NCBI GenBank assembly: GCA_023421875.1
Contig: JAEZSM010000203.1
Coordinates: 1-10,782 of the forward strand
DNA from: Spirochaetota bacterium
GTDB taxonomy: Bacteria > Spirochaetota > Spirochaetia > Treponematales > Rectinemataceae
Direction: 5' to 3'
DNA length: 10,782 nucleotides
The position numbers and the translations under genes are program-made. A model generated the notes under the pieces. That model saw nothing but the letters and a program-made list of their open reading frames with translations. It did no database searches and was not told the origin of the DNA. Numbering within the stretch: position 1 is the first letter of the stretch; every line of letters begins with the position of its first letter. Shown piece after piece: positions 1-6,726 of the stretch.

Positions 1-369
1 GCAGACCGTCTCGCAGCCCTCAACCAGGGGAAGCACTGCGGCGTGGACGCCAAGCGCCTGCCGGGCAAGCCGATCCAGACGGTTTTGCACTGAATCGGGA
101 GAGATTCCCATTGCACGGCTTATCGCACGACCGCTTGAGGATGCGACATGTCGAAGCAGAAGCTCCTGATAGTTTACCGCTCGTTTCGCATAGTAATCGA
201 TGCTGAAGCTTTGGCGCGAAAACCAACAGCCGCAGCGTTTGCATCGATACCGCATGACTGTCCCGAAGGTTTTAGTGTGGTAGCTTCCCCGTGGTGCATA
301 CCATTCTGAAGTATTGCCTTGCTCATGAAGCTGGCATGCTGGATTTGGGCAAAATGAGAATTTATTCAT
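1..369 (-). CDS. IS transposase, N-terminal part (runs off left edge)
   Basis: The reading frame is open from an ATG at 369 down to base 1 (123 codons, no stop), so this is the 5' part of a longer gene. The translation starts MNKFSFCPNPAC and carries a zinc-ribbon-like pair of cysteine knuckles, C7-x4-C12 and C43-KR-C46 (RCKRCG). An Arg/Leu-rich helix-turn-helix-like stretch follows at about residues 76-104 (GRAISRAMGISPDSVQNRL). This layout, a ribbon followed by an HTH that resembles a resolvase or Hin HTH, is typical of the DNA-binding head of IS1/IS1595/ISL3-type transposases; the catalytic domain would lie outside the window, so the IS family cannot be assigned. A purine-rich Shine-Dalgarno (AAAGGGGG) precedes the ATG. 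It lies downstream of, and in the same direction as, the UPF0371 gene. Whether the element is intact is unknown. Confidence 0.72.
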   Translation of the reverse strand, partial: MNKFSFCPNPACQLHEQGNTSEWYAPRGSYHTKTFGTVMRYRCKRCGCWFSRQSFSIDYYAKRAVNYQELLLRHVASSSGRAISRAMGISPDSVQNRLDRLARQALGVHAAVLPLVEGCETVC

Positions 370-458
370 CGCTTCCCCCTTTGGAATGATCCACTCCACG
401 AGGGGTAACGCGCTGCTACCCTCACCCTACTTCAACGGCGCAGGCTTCGTGACACTAA
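370..458. repeat. Intergenic stretch with imperfect inverted repeat
   Basis: This is the 89-bp gap between the UPF0371 stop and the transposase start. It holds one imperfect inverted repeat, GAGGGGTA (400-407) against TACCCTC (417-423), with one extra G in the left arm and a 9-nt loop. No T-tract follows on either strand, so it is a poor candidate for an intrinsic terminator. It might be part of an IS end, but the other end of the element is outside the window and no terminal inverted repeat can be matched. Confidence 0.3.
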
Positions 459-1970
459 TCAGGAAGTGAAGAGGTTGTTGCCTGCGAAAAAGGGATCGCT
501 TGTCGCATTGAGCCCGAGCCTGCGCAATCCTCCCTCGTCTCCTGTGGAAGGGATATGTGAGAGATGGAGCTCGCAGCCCGCCAGAGCCTTCAGGGCTTCC
601 ATCCCAGCCTGGGCCGAGGGATTCATCGCCGCGCTTACCGAAAGGGCTATGAGGGTTTCGTCCAGGCTCAAGGAAAGGGATTTGCGCCCCATCACGTCCC
701 GTTTCATGCTGGCGATGCTGGCGGTGACGATGGGCGGCAGGAGGTGGATTTTCTTTGGAATCCCGGCCAGTTTTTTTGCGGCGTTCAGCACGACAGCGCT
801 GGCTGCATGGAGGAAGGGAGAGTTCTTACCGGTGACGATCGTGCCGTCGGGCAGTTCGAGGGCGGCGCCGACGCAGATACCGTCATGGCCCTTTCCTTCC
901 TTGAGAGCTTTTTCCATCGCCGCACGGGCTGGCAGAACAACAGCCCTGTCTTCTGGCTTTATTGCGAGCTCGTCCATTATGGACTGTATGCGCTGGACAG
1001 CCGGTTTTTCGCTCAAGCCCAGAGCGTATTCGCAGGAATGCCTAAAATAACGGCGCAGGACCTCTTGGCACGCGGCCCTGCGCACCTCGGTATCGTCGAT
1101 GATGCCTGCTGCGATTCTGTTTACCCCCATCTCGGTGGGCGAAACATAGCCGACGCTTCCGCCGGAGATCCTGTCGAGAATGCGCCTCAATACGGGAAAG
1201 ACTTCCACATCCCGGTTATAGTTGATCGCCGTCTCTCCCCTGGCCTCAAGATGGAAAGGATCGACGCAGTTGAAATCGCCCAGGTCCACCGTGGCTGCTT
1301 CATAGGCGATGTTCACCGGATGCTTCAAGGGCAGGTTCCAGACCGGAAATGTTTCGAACTTGGCGTAGTCGGCCTTCCTGCCTGCACAGTGATCTGCGTA
1401 GACCAGGGATAAGGCGGTCGCAAGCTTGCCCGAGCCCGGGCCGGGACCGGTGACCACGACTATGGGCTTAGAGGTGGGTATGTACTCGTTTGCCCCGTAG
1501 CCTTCCGGGCTGACGATGCGCTCGACATCCGAGGGGTAGCCCTTGGTGGGCTTGTGTCGAAAAACCCTGACGCCCCGTCGCTCTAACAGAGCCCCAAACT
1601 GATTGGCCGCAGCCTGCTCCTCGTAACGTGTAATCACGACCCCCGCCACTGAAACTCCCCAATCGCCCAGCTGGTCGAAAATCTGCAGGGCACTGGCGTC
1701 GTAGGTTATGCCGAAGTCCCCCCGTATGCGCTTGCGCTCGATATCACCGGCGTAGATGCAAAGAATGACCTCGGCCTTGTCCTTGAGCATGGACAAAAGG
1801 CGAATTTTGACGTTGGGATCGTAGCCCGGAAGGACCCTGGCGGCGTGCCAGTCCCAGAGGAGCTTTCCCCCGAATTCCAGATAGAGCTTTTCCGTTTTTT
1901 CAGCACGGCCACGTATGAGAGCCGATTGTTCTTGAAGGTATTTTTCGTTGTCAAAGGCTATGCGCCGCAC
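459..1970 (-). CDS. UPF0371 (DUF1846) family protein
   Basis: This 503-residue protein is full length for the UPF0371/DUF1846 family. Conserved family blocks are visible throughout: IAFDNEKYLQEQ near the N-terminus, LEFGGKL (31-37), HAARVLPGYDPN (42-53), AGDIERKRIRGDFGITYD (74-91), a P-loop-like GPGPGSGK (175-182), YAKFETFPVWNLPLKHPVN (202-220), YEAATVDLGDFNCVDPFHLE (223-242) and GETAINYNRDVE (245-256). The biochemical role of the family is not established to my knowledge; the glycine-rich GPGPGSGK loop suggests nucleotide or phosphate binding, which is inference. The start is GTG at 1970, because the family's FDNEKY block begins five residues in; GAGG about 9 nt upstream can serve as ribosome binding site. 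Only 4 nt separate it from the gltX stop, so the two are almost certainly co-transcribed. The C-terminal block (LGLNATSDP) is present, so the nearby IS has not truncated the gene. Confidence 0.93.
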   Translation of the reverse strand: MRRIAFDNEKYLQEQSALIRGRAEKTEKLYLEFGGKLLWDWHAARVLPGYDPNVKIRLLSMLKDKAEVILCIYAGDIERKRIRGDFGITYDASALQIFDQLGDWGVSVAGVVITRYEEQAAANQFGALLERRGVRVFRHKPTKGYPSDVERIVSPEGYGANEYIPTSKPIVVVTGPGPGSGKLATALSLVYADHCAGRKADYAKFETFPVWNLPLKHPVNIAYEAATVDLGDFNCVDPFHLEARGETAINYNRDVEVFPVLRRILDRISGGSVGYVSPTEMGVNRIAAGIIDDTEVRRAACQEVLRRYFRHSCEYALGLSEKPAVQRIQSIMDELAIKPEDRAVVLPARAAMEKALKEGKGHDGICVGAALELPDGTIVTGKNSPFLHAASAVVLNAAKKLAGIPKKIHLLPPIVTASIASMKRDVMGRKSLSLSLDETLIALSVSAAMNPSAQAGMEALKALAGCELHLSHIPSTGDEGGLRRLGLNATSDPFFAGNNLFTS

Positions 1971-1974
1971 CGTT

Positions 1975-3450
1975 CTACGCCTCGCTTTTCTCTAGATGCG
2001 CGATAGCCGCGCCGATCCGTTCCCCAACCTCTGCCACTCCCAGGAGCCTCATGGATTCGAAGAGCGGAGGACTTACCCTGGAACCTGTAACCGCCACCCT
2101 GAGGGGCATGAGCAGATCCCCCAGCTTGGCGGGGATCTGGGCTGCCCTGGTCCTGAAGGCTTCCTCGGCCTCCTCCAGCCGCTCCAGATCGATTTCGGCA
2201 AGAAGTGCCAGGTCTTCCTGGAGCATACGGATCGCGGCTACCTTGTCTAGCTTTTTAGGAATAAACTCCGCCGCGGCCGGAAGTTCGGGCTTCCCATAGA
2301 GATAGCCCATGAGAGAGGCCGCCTCTGTTAGGAATTTCATCCGCTCCTTGACCAGGGGCATGGCCTTAAGGTCCAGAGCGTCGGCGACGCTGTCATCCTC
2401 CGTCCTTAAGCCGGCTTCCACGAGATAGGGTTTGACCAAGGCTGCCAGCTCTTCGTCTGTCTTGAGCCGGATATATTGGCCGTTGAACCACTCGAGCTTT
2501 TGGTAATCGAACACCGCCGGCGCCTTGTTCAGCTTTTCGATCCTGAAAAGACTTTCCATCTCGGCCAGACTGTATAGGTCCCTGCCCTCCTGGAAGGAGC
2601 AGCCCAGATGGGCTATGTAATTGATGAGTGCCTCTGGAAGGTAGCCGGCCTTTCTGAACTCGTTGACTGCTGTAGCCCCATGGCGCTTGGAAAGCTTGTG
2701 TCCGTCTTGGCCCAGCACCATGGGCAGATGGCAGAGCTCTGGCTGCTCCCAGCCGAAGGCATCGTACATGATCTTGTGCAATGGCGCCGAGGGTATCCAC
2801 TCCTGGGCTCGCATTACATGGGTTATGCCCATGAGGTGGTCGTCGACAACGTTGGCCAGATGGTAGGTAGGAAAGCCGTCGGATTTGATGAGTACCGGAT
2901 CGGGACTGATATCGGCGTTTTTCCACTCGATCCTTCCTAAAAGTCTGTCATGGAAGACCGTGGTGCCGTCCAGGGGAATCTTGAGCCGGATTACCCTGCT
3001 CTTGCCCTCGGCCAGATTGTTCTCAATTTCATCGGAACTGAGGCTTCTGCAGTGCCGGTCGTAGCCGAAGGACTCGGCCTTGGCCTTTGACTGCTCTTCC
3101 CTGAGCCGCTCCAGCCGCTCGGCGTCGCAGAAGCAGTAATAGGCCCTGTCCATGGCCACAAGCTGTTCGGCATACTCGCGGTATAGTTCAAAACGCTCTG
3201 ACTGGACGTAGGGTCCAACTGATCCGCCCAAGTCCGGGCCTTCGTCCCAATAGAAACCCAGCCAGCGGAAGGTGTCGTAGAGGTTATGCACATACTCTTC
3301 CGAATACCTGCTGCGATCCGTATCCTCGAGCCTGAGAATAAATGCTCCGCCTGAGGAACGGGCGAAGAGATAGTTGATGAGGGCGGTTCTCACCCCGCCG
3401 ATATGCTGGTTCCCTGTGGGTGAGGGAGCGTATCGAACTCTCGTGCTCAT
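1975..3450 (-). CDS. gltX: Glutamyl-tRNA synthetase
   Basis: This is a cytoplasmic class Ic aminoacyl-tRNA synthetase that charges tRNA with glutamate using ATP. At 491 residues it is the usual bacterial length. The Rossmann-fold catalytic domain opens with RVRYAPSPTGNQHIGG (HIGH-class motif H16-I-G-G) and LRLEDTD (39-45). The KMSKS-class loop is KLSKR (252-256). A CxC...YxxxC zinc site, C106/C108/Y130/C134, sits in the inserted domain as in E. coli GluRS. The C-terminal helical anticodon-binding part begins after about residue 330. Whether the enzyme is discriminating or also charges tRNA-Gln cannot be decided here; no gatCAB genes are in the window. The ATG at 3450 has AAGGAG at 3458-3463, 7 nt upstream. 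The gene has its own promoter in the 95-bp gap and leads the unit gltX–UPF0371. Confidence 0.98.
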   Translation of the reverse strand: MSTRVRYAPSPTGNQHIGGVRTALINYLFARSSGGAFILRLEDTDRSRYSEEYVHNLYDTFRWLGFYWDEGPDLGGSVGPYVQSERFELYREYAEQLVAMDRAYYCFCDAERLERLREEQSKAKAESFGYDRHCRSLSSDEIENNLAEGKSRVIRLKIPLDGTTVFHDRLLGRIEWKNADISPDPVLIKSDGFPTYHLANVVDDHLMGITHVMRAQEWIPSAPLHKIMYDAFGWEQPELCHLPMVLGQDGHKLSKRHGATAVNEFRKAGYLPEALINYIAHLGCSFQEGRDLYSLAEMESLFRIEKLNKAPAVFDYQKLEWFNGQYIRLKTDEELAALVKPYLVEAGLRTEDDSVADALDLKAMPLVKERMKFLTEAASLMGYLYGKPELPAAAEFIPKKLDKVAAIRMLQEDLALLAEIDLERLEEAEEAFRTRAAQIPAKLGDLLMPLRVAVTGSRVSPPLFESMRLLGVAEVGERIGAAIAHLEKSEA

Positions 3451-3500
3451 GGGACTTCTCCTTGGCGAGCCGGTTAAAAAAGGATTCGGGACGACGGGCG

Positions 3501-3530
3501 AGTATAGCCCCCACCGGAGCGAGGGGTCAA
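3501..3530 (-). promoter_or_regulatory. Sigma70-type promoter for gltX
   Basis: On the minus strand TTGACC (3530-3525) and TATACT (3506-3501) are separated by 18 bp. Each hexamer matches consensus at five of six positions. It lies between the stop of the three-TM gene and gltX, and the predicted transcript start near 3494 leaves a leader of about 44 nt before the gltX ATG. Confidence 0.6.
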
Positions 3531-3545
3531 GGCAAGGTCTGTTTT

Positions 3546-3989
3546 CTATGCCTGAAAACCCCTCATTATCCGCAGCACAGCCCAGACCAGACCCAGGGGA
3601 ATGAGGGTGGACAGCCAGAGCAGAAGCCGAGCGACCAGCCGCAGAATACTGATCTTTTCGAGCTTGAAGAAAACGCAGAAGAGATCGAAGAAAAACGACG
3701 CCGACAGAAAATAGAAAAGACCGACCGACGATACGCTAAGGCAATACATTATGACTTTTTTTATTCCCTGAGGAGCTTCCAGCAAGGCCGTCGCCGTCAG
3801 TGCCAGGGTACTCAGGGCAAGGCTCAGAAACGAGACAATGGCCAAGCCGGCGATGAGGGATCGGCTTTTTCCCAAGCCTTTTACTGCCCCCTCGTCGGAA
3901 CGCTGCTCCCCGGGCAGCCCGACGGTGGCACTCTGTGACTGTTCCTGGGGCTGCGCTGAAAGGCCCGTCACCCTTCGATCCAAATCCAT
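3546..3989 (-). CDS. Orphan protein with three predicted membrane segments
   Basis: I do not recognise this protein. From the ATG at 3989 (MDLDRRVTGL) it has 147 residues. A polar, Gln/Ser/Gly-rich N-terminal region (1-43) is followed by three hydrophobic segments at about 44-70, 79-108 (very Phe-rich, SASFFFDLFCVFF) and 113-142, ending in a short RIMRGFQA tail. There is no signal peptide and no recognisable catalytic motif, so it is probably an inner-membrane protein. The frame stays open upstream to ATGs at 4007 and 4061, but the one at 4061 would overlap the divergent HIT gene; AGGA about 9 nt upstream favours 3989, with 4007 (153 residues) as the alternative. It lies in the same direction as gltX, but gltX has its own promoter, so a shared function is not implied. 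The hydrophobic pattern makes a real gene likely. Confidence 0.7.
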   Translation of the reverse strand: MDLDRRVTGLSAQPQEQSQSATVGLPGEQRSDEGAVKGLGKSRSLIAGLAIVSFLSLALSTLALTATALLEAPQGIKKVIMYCLSVSSVGLFYFLSASFFFDLFCVFFKLEKISILRLVARLLLWLSTLIPLGLVWAVLRIMRGFQA

Positions 3990-3997
3990 GATACTAT
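3989..3997 (+). promoter_or_regulatory. Possible extended -10 promoter for the HIT gene
   Basis: TGATACTAT fits the extended -10 layout TGnTATAAT, with four of six hexamer bases matching. No convincing -35 is seen. A start site near 4004 would give a leader of about 32 nt carrying the strong ribosome binding site at 4024. The box overlaps the start codon of the divergent three-TM gene. Confidence 0.3.
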
Positions 3998-4023
3998 ATC
4001 CTAACATCGAAGAGCGTAAAAAC

Positions 4024-4029
4024 AAGGAG
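4024..4029 (+). promoter_or_regulatory. Shine-Dalgarno that fixes the HIT start
   Basis: AAGGAG lies 6 nt before the ATG at 4036. The frame is open much further upstream (to 3838), but nothing there resembles the family, so this site decides the start. Confidence 0.75.
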
Positions 4030-4035
4030 TCTGGT

Positions 4036-4539
4036 ATGGAGTACTTTTTTAATTTCAGCAAACTGGGCTACCTAAAGGCTAAAAGGCCTAAAACCTGCAT
4101 TCTCTGCGCAATAATCGAAGGCTCGGAGGATGTTGATCGATTAGTTGTATATGAAAATGAACATATTATAGTATCACTCAACCTTTATCCCTACAATCCT
4201 GGCCATCTCTTGCTGATTCCACGGCGGCATCTGGATGACATTCGGCAGATGAGTCCTGCCGAGAGCGCCGAGATGGACGATTTGACGCGACAATGCCTCG
4301 ATCACCTGGACCGGTTGTACAAACCGGCTGGCTATAACATCGGATACAACCAGGGACTAGCCGCCGGGGGCAGCATAGAACACCTGCACCTGCATATAAT
4401 CCCCAGATACCAAAACGAAATAGGTATCGCGGAGCTTCTGGGCGGCAAAAAGGTGCTGGTCCAGAATCCTCTGGAAACCCTAGCGCTGCTGCGAAAGGAG
4501 TTTGCTGCCCAGGGGAAGCATGACCAAAAGGGGCACTGA
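4036..4539 (+). CDS. HIT-family nucleotide hydrolase/phosphorylase (Ap4A phosphorylase-like)
   Basis: This 167-residue histidine-triad protein probably acts on dinucleoside polyphosphates such as Ap4A or on related nucleotides. The HIT motif HLHLHIIPR has its triad at H116, H118 and H120, with H118 expected to be the nucleophile. A CxxC pair (C21, C24) near the N-terminus and the block NLYPYNPGHLLLIPRRH (49-65) resemble the zinc-containing actinobacterial Ap4A phosphorylase branch (Rv2613c type), as does GGSIEHLHLH (111-120). That subfamily assignment is from memory of the motifs and is tentative. The first half of the gene (about 4060-4190) is clearly more AT-rich than its surroundings. The 3' end overlaps the 3' end of convergent tpk by 60 bp (4480-4539); in both proteins the overlap encodes only the tail beyond the conserved domain. 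Confidence 0.93.
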   Translation: MEYFFNFSKLGYLKAKRPKTCILCAIIEGSEDVDRLVVYENEHIIVSLNLYPYNPGHLLLIPRRHLDDIRQMSPAESAEMDDLTRQCLDHLDRLYKPAGYNIGYNQGLAAGGSIEHLHLHIIPRYQNEIGIAELLGGKKVLVQNPLETLALLRKEFAAQGKHDQKGH

Positions 4540-5133
4540 CCCTGCCTTCAGATCTATGCGCTCGCCCAGACTCTTATTGCTTATGCCGAAATATCCCCGT
4601 TCCCATTCCAGTCCTTTTAGCGGCCACCAGAGGTTGCGGGACTCCATTCCCCCGCAGCGACCTTCTCCCAGAGGGAAAATCGAAACCAGGGCTCCTGGAC
4701 TCGCCGAATAGCCCGCAGATTCTCCCGCAGCCAAATAAAAAGAGGATTCCCGCTGGGTATGCCATTCCTGGGGATGATCATTGCGCTCGAAGAGCCTGAG
4801 TATAGCCACCAGATGATCCAGCCGCCCGCCGCCGCCCCCGGCTATGGCCAAGATGGCTGCCCCCCGTTCCTTCGCCGCCTTGAGGGCGATTTCAGTATCG
4901 GTGTCGTCTTTATCCCGCGGATAGCCTAGAACCTTACCCTCGGGCAGTCCGGAAAGCATTTCCCTGTCCGAGAGGCTGTCGAAGTCTCCGACCACGAGAT
5001 CGGGGTCTATGCCGGCAGCCAGAGCCGTGTCGTATCCCGAATCGGCGGCGATGACAAAATCAGCGGAAAGAGCTAGGGTTTTTAAAAACCCCGGCGGCGG
5101 CGATTCGCCACCGGTTATAATAAGGGCCTTCAT
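4480..5133 (-). CDS. Thiamine pyrophosphokinase
   Basis: This cytoplasmic enzyme transfers pyrophosphate from ATP to thiamine, giving thiamine diphosphate directly. The 217 residues match the family length. Visible motifs are AADSGYDTAL (29-38), DPDLVVGDFDS (43-53), DKDDTDTEIAL (74-84), the Gly-rich GGGGGRLDH (99-107) and the C-terminal GISNKSL (183-189), which lines the thiamine site in the family. The frame is open upstream to a GTG at 5262, but the family begins at MKALIITGG, so the ATG at 5133 is chosen. There is no Shine-Dalgarno sequence in front of it, and a candidate promoter ends 7 nt before the ATG, so translation may be leaderless. It is divergent from cca and convergent with the HIT gene. 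No riboswitch of the THI-box type is visible upstream. Confidence 0.93.
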   Translation of the reverse strand: MKALIITGGESPPPGFLKTLALSADFVIAADSGYDTALAAGIDPDLVVGDFDSLSDREMLSGLPEGKVLGYPRDKDDTDTEIALKAAKERGAAILAIAGGGGGRLDHLVAILRLFERNDHPQEWHTQRESSFYLAAGESAGYSASPGALVSIFPLGEGRCGGMESRNLWWPLKGLEWERGYFGISNKSLGERIDLKAGSVPLLVMLPLGSKLLSQQR

Positions 5134-5140
5134 GGCATGT

Positions 5141-5169
5141 AGGATCGTCGCAAGGCTCGGGCTTGTCAA
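5141..5169 (-). promoter_or_regulatory. Candidate promoter for tpk (possibly leaderless)
   Basis: On the minus strand a perfect TTGACA (5169-5164) is followed after 17 bp by GATCCT (5146-5141), a weak -10 with three of six matches. The ATG of thiamine pyrophosphokinase starts 7 nt later, which would put the transcript start at or beside the start codon. Confidence 0.4.
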
Positions 5170-5233
5170 CACAGAAGCCAAGCGCGCAGGCAGTGGGCCG
5201 ACGGAGTCCAGCGACAGCGCCACAGCCCTGTCG

Positions 5234-5263
5234 TGGACAGTCCTCCTCGAGGAAGTGTACACT
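5234..5263 (+). promoter_or_regulatory. Candidate promoter for cca
   Basis: TGGACA (5234-5239; five of six) and TACACT (5258-5263; four of six) are spaced by 18 bp. A start near 5270 would give a leader of about 78 nt that contains the hairpins at 5278-5330. Two small palindromes sit in the promoter: TCCTCGAGGA (5244-5253) in the spacer and GTGTACAC (5255-5262) across the -10. Confidence 0.4.
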
Positions 5264-5277
5264 CCTTGCGAGGCTCA

Positions 5278-5298
5278 TTTGCGGCTCTCAGCCGCAAA
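5278..5298 (+). repeat. Perfect 8-bp inverted repeat in the cca leader
   Basis: TTTGCGGC (5278-5285) and GCCGCAAA (5291-5298) are exact reverse complements around a 5-nt loop (TCTCA), giving a stable GC-rich hairpin. There is no T-tract after it, so it does not look like an ordinary terminator in the plus direction. Confidence 0.6.
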
Positions 5299-5330
5299 CG
5301 CAGGCAGCGAAGGCCTCGGCCTGCGCTGCC
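5299..5330 (+). repeat. Two overlapping, mutually exclusive inverted repeats before cca
   Basis: CGCAGGC (5299-5305) pairs with GCCTGCG (5319-5325), and GGCAGCG (5303-5309) pairs with CGCTGCC (5324-5330). Each pair is a perfect 7-bp stem, but they share bases 5303-5305 and 5324-5325, so only one can form at a time. GGCC (5311-5314 region) repeats as GGCC (5318-5321) inside the loop. The set ends just before the AAGGA ribosome binding site of cca (5333-5337). Confidence 0.5.
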
Positions 5331-5347
5331 ACAAGGAACAATTCAGG

Positions 5348-6712
5348 ATGAATGTATTTCCGTATCGACCACCAAGGGTGGTGAAGGACATAGCGCGCAG
5401 GCTGACTCAGCAGGGACGCAAGGCGTATATCGTGGGCGGCAGCCTGCGCGACCATCTGCTCGGCCGCGAGGCCGGCGCCGACATCGACATGGCCAGTGAC
5501 GCGAGCCCCGATGAGATACTCGGGCTTTTTCCCAGAGTCGTTCCCACGGGAATAAAGCACGGTACCGTGACCATCCTCGCGCAGGGCATGTCCATCGAAA
5601 TAACCACCTTCAGGGCCGAGAAATCCTACAAAGACGGCAGACGCCCCGATGCAGTGGAATTCTTAGAAGATATTCATGCAGACCTCGCCAGGCGGGACTT
5701 TACCATGAACGCCATGGCCCTGGATCCACTGACCGGGGATTTCATCGACCCCTTCGATGGCCGGGCGGATATTGTCAAAAGACTCATCAGAAGCGTCGGA
5801 GATCCCTGCGAGCGTTTTTCCGAAGACGGCCTTCGCCCCATGAGGGCGGTTCGCTTCGCTGCCCAACTCGGCTTCGCCATAGAGGAATCGACCCTGGAAT
5901 GCATCTCCAAAACCATGGAAACCTTCAAAAAGGTATCTATGGAGCGCCTCAGGGACGAACTCGGCAAGATTCTCATGAGCGACCGAGCCTCCTGGGGGCT
6001 CTCGCTACTTGAGCAGACCGGTCTTCTGGGCATACTCCTGCCCGAACTCCTGGCCGGAAGGGGCTGCGGCCAAAAGGGAGATCACCGCTTCGACGTGCTG
6101 GACCACCTCTTCTATTCTGTGGACGCGGCGCCAAAAAACCTGGTATTGCGCCTGGCAGCCCTCTTCCACGACATAGGCAAGCCCCAGGCCAAGACCGGTA
6201 CGGAACAGGGGGAGGTACACTTTCACCGGCACGAACTGATCTCTGCCTCGATGGCAGCGAAGATCATGAAGCGACTCAAGTATCCGAACGACAGAATCGC
6301 CGAAGTGGCTCACCTGGTGCGCCACCATATGTTCAACTACAGCGAGGAATGGAGCGACGCGGCGCTCCGGCGCTTTGTAGCCGCCGTGGGGAGGGATACG
6401 CTTGAATCGCTTTTTCTACTCCGCTGCGCCGATACGGCAGGGACTCGAAGGACACCGCCGGATCCCAGAAAACTCGACCCCCTCAGGCGCAGGATAGAAA
6501 AGCTGCTTGCCCAGGATTCGGCACTGGGGTTAAAGGACCTTAAGATTGATGGCAATGATCTGGCGCAGATCGGCATTCCCCGAGGACCTGTCATGGGCAG
6601 AATACTGGCGGAGCTGCTGGAGACTGTCCTGGACGACCCGGCGCAGAACGAGCGCGAAATACTACTGAGGATTGCCGGTGGCATAAAGGGGAAATACGGT
6701 ATAGGGGACTAG
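5348..6712 (+). CDS. cca: CCA tRNA nucleotidyltransferase with HD domain
   Basis: This enzyme builds or repairs the 3'-CCA end of tRNAs without a template. The 454 residues contain a class II nucleotidyltransferase head with GGSLRDHLLG (30-39), catalytic DID (45-47), RRDFTMNAMA (115-124), and the nucleotide-choosing block EDGLRPMRAVRF (159-170). A C-terminal HD hydrolase-like domain follows, with H253 and ALFHDIGKP (271-279, HD at 274-275). RRDFTMNAMA and EDGLR favour CCA addition over poly(A) polymerase; a CC-only or A-only enzyme cannot be excluded from sequence reading alone. The frame is open upstream to 5009 but the family starts at about the ATG at 5348, which has AAGGA 10 nt upstream and CAGG immediately before it. 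It is divergent from tpk and converges on rnc with a 14-nt gap. Confidence 0.95.
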   Translation: MNVFPYRPPRVVKDIARRLTQQGRKAYIVGGSLRDHLLGREAGADIDMASDASPDEILGLFPRVVPTGIKHGTVTILAQGMSIEITTFRAEKSYKDGRRPDAVEFLEDIHADLARRDFTMNAMALDPLTGDFIDPFDGRADIVKRLIRSVGDPCERFSEDGLRPMRAVRFAAQLGFAIEESTLECISKTMETFKKVSMERLRDELGKILMSDRASWGLSLLEQTGLLGILLPELLAGRGCGQKGDHRFDVLDHLFYSVDAAPKNLVLRLAALFHDIGKPQAKTGTEQGEVHFHRHELISASMAAKIMKRLKYPNDRIAEVAHLVRHHMFNYSEEWSDAALRRFVAAVGRDTLESLFLLRCADTAGTRRTPPDPRKLDPLRRRIEKLLAQDSALGLKDLKIDGNDLAQIGIPRGPVMGRILAELLETVLDDPAQNEREILLRIAGGIKGKYGIGD

Positions 6713-6726
6713 GGCAGCGCCCCGGC

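Noticed and set aside
466..1412. Long plus-strand open frames (194 and 282 codons) opposite the UPF0371 gene
   Set aside because: They are antisense shadows of a gene with clear family motifs over its full length; they lack ribosome binding sites and recognisable domains.
3420..3938. 172-codon plus-strand frame opposite the three-TM gene and the gltX promoter
   Set aside because: It is low-complexity Gln/Lys/Arg-rich and runs through the gltX start and promoter; the minus frame gives coherent membrane segments.
5134..5262. Upstream GTG start for tpk adding 43 residues
   Set aside because: The extension is unlike any kinase N-terminus, and a ribosome binding site at workable distance is missing.
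5009..5347. Extended N-terminus of cca
   Set aside because: The added 113 residues run antisense into tpk and contain no family block; the ATG at 5348 has a ribosome binding site and begins where the family does.
5134..5347. TPP riboswitch upstream of tpk or a tRNA gene in the divergent gap
   Set aside because: No THI-box-like elements and no cloverleaf with a T-loop sequence could be found; only simple hairpins are present.
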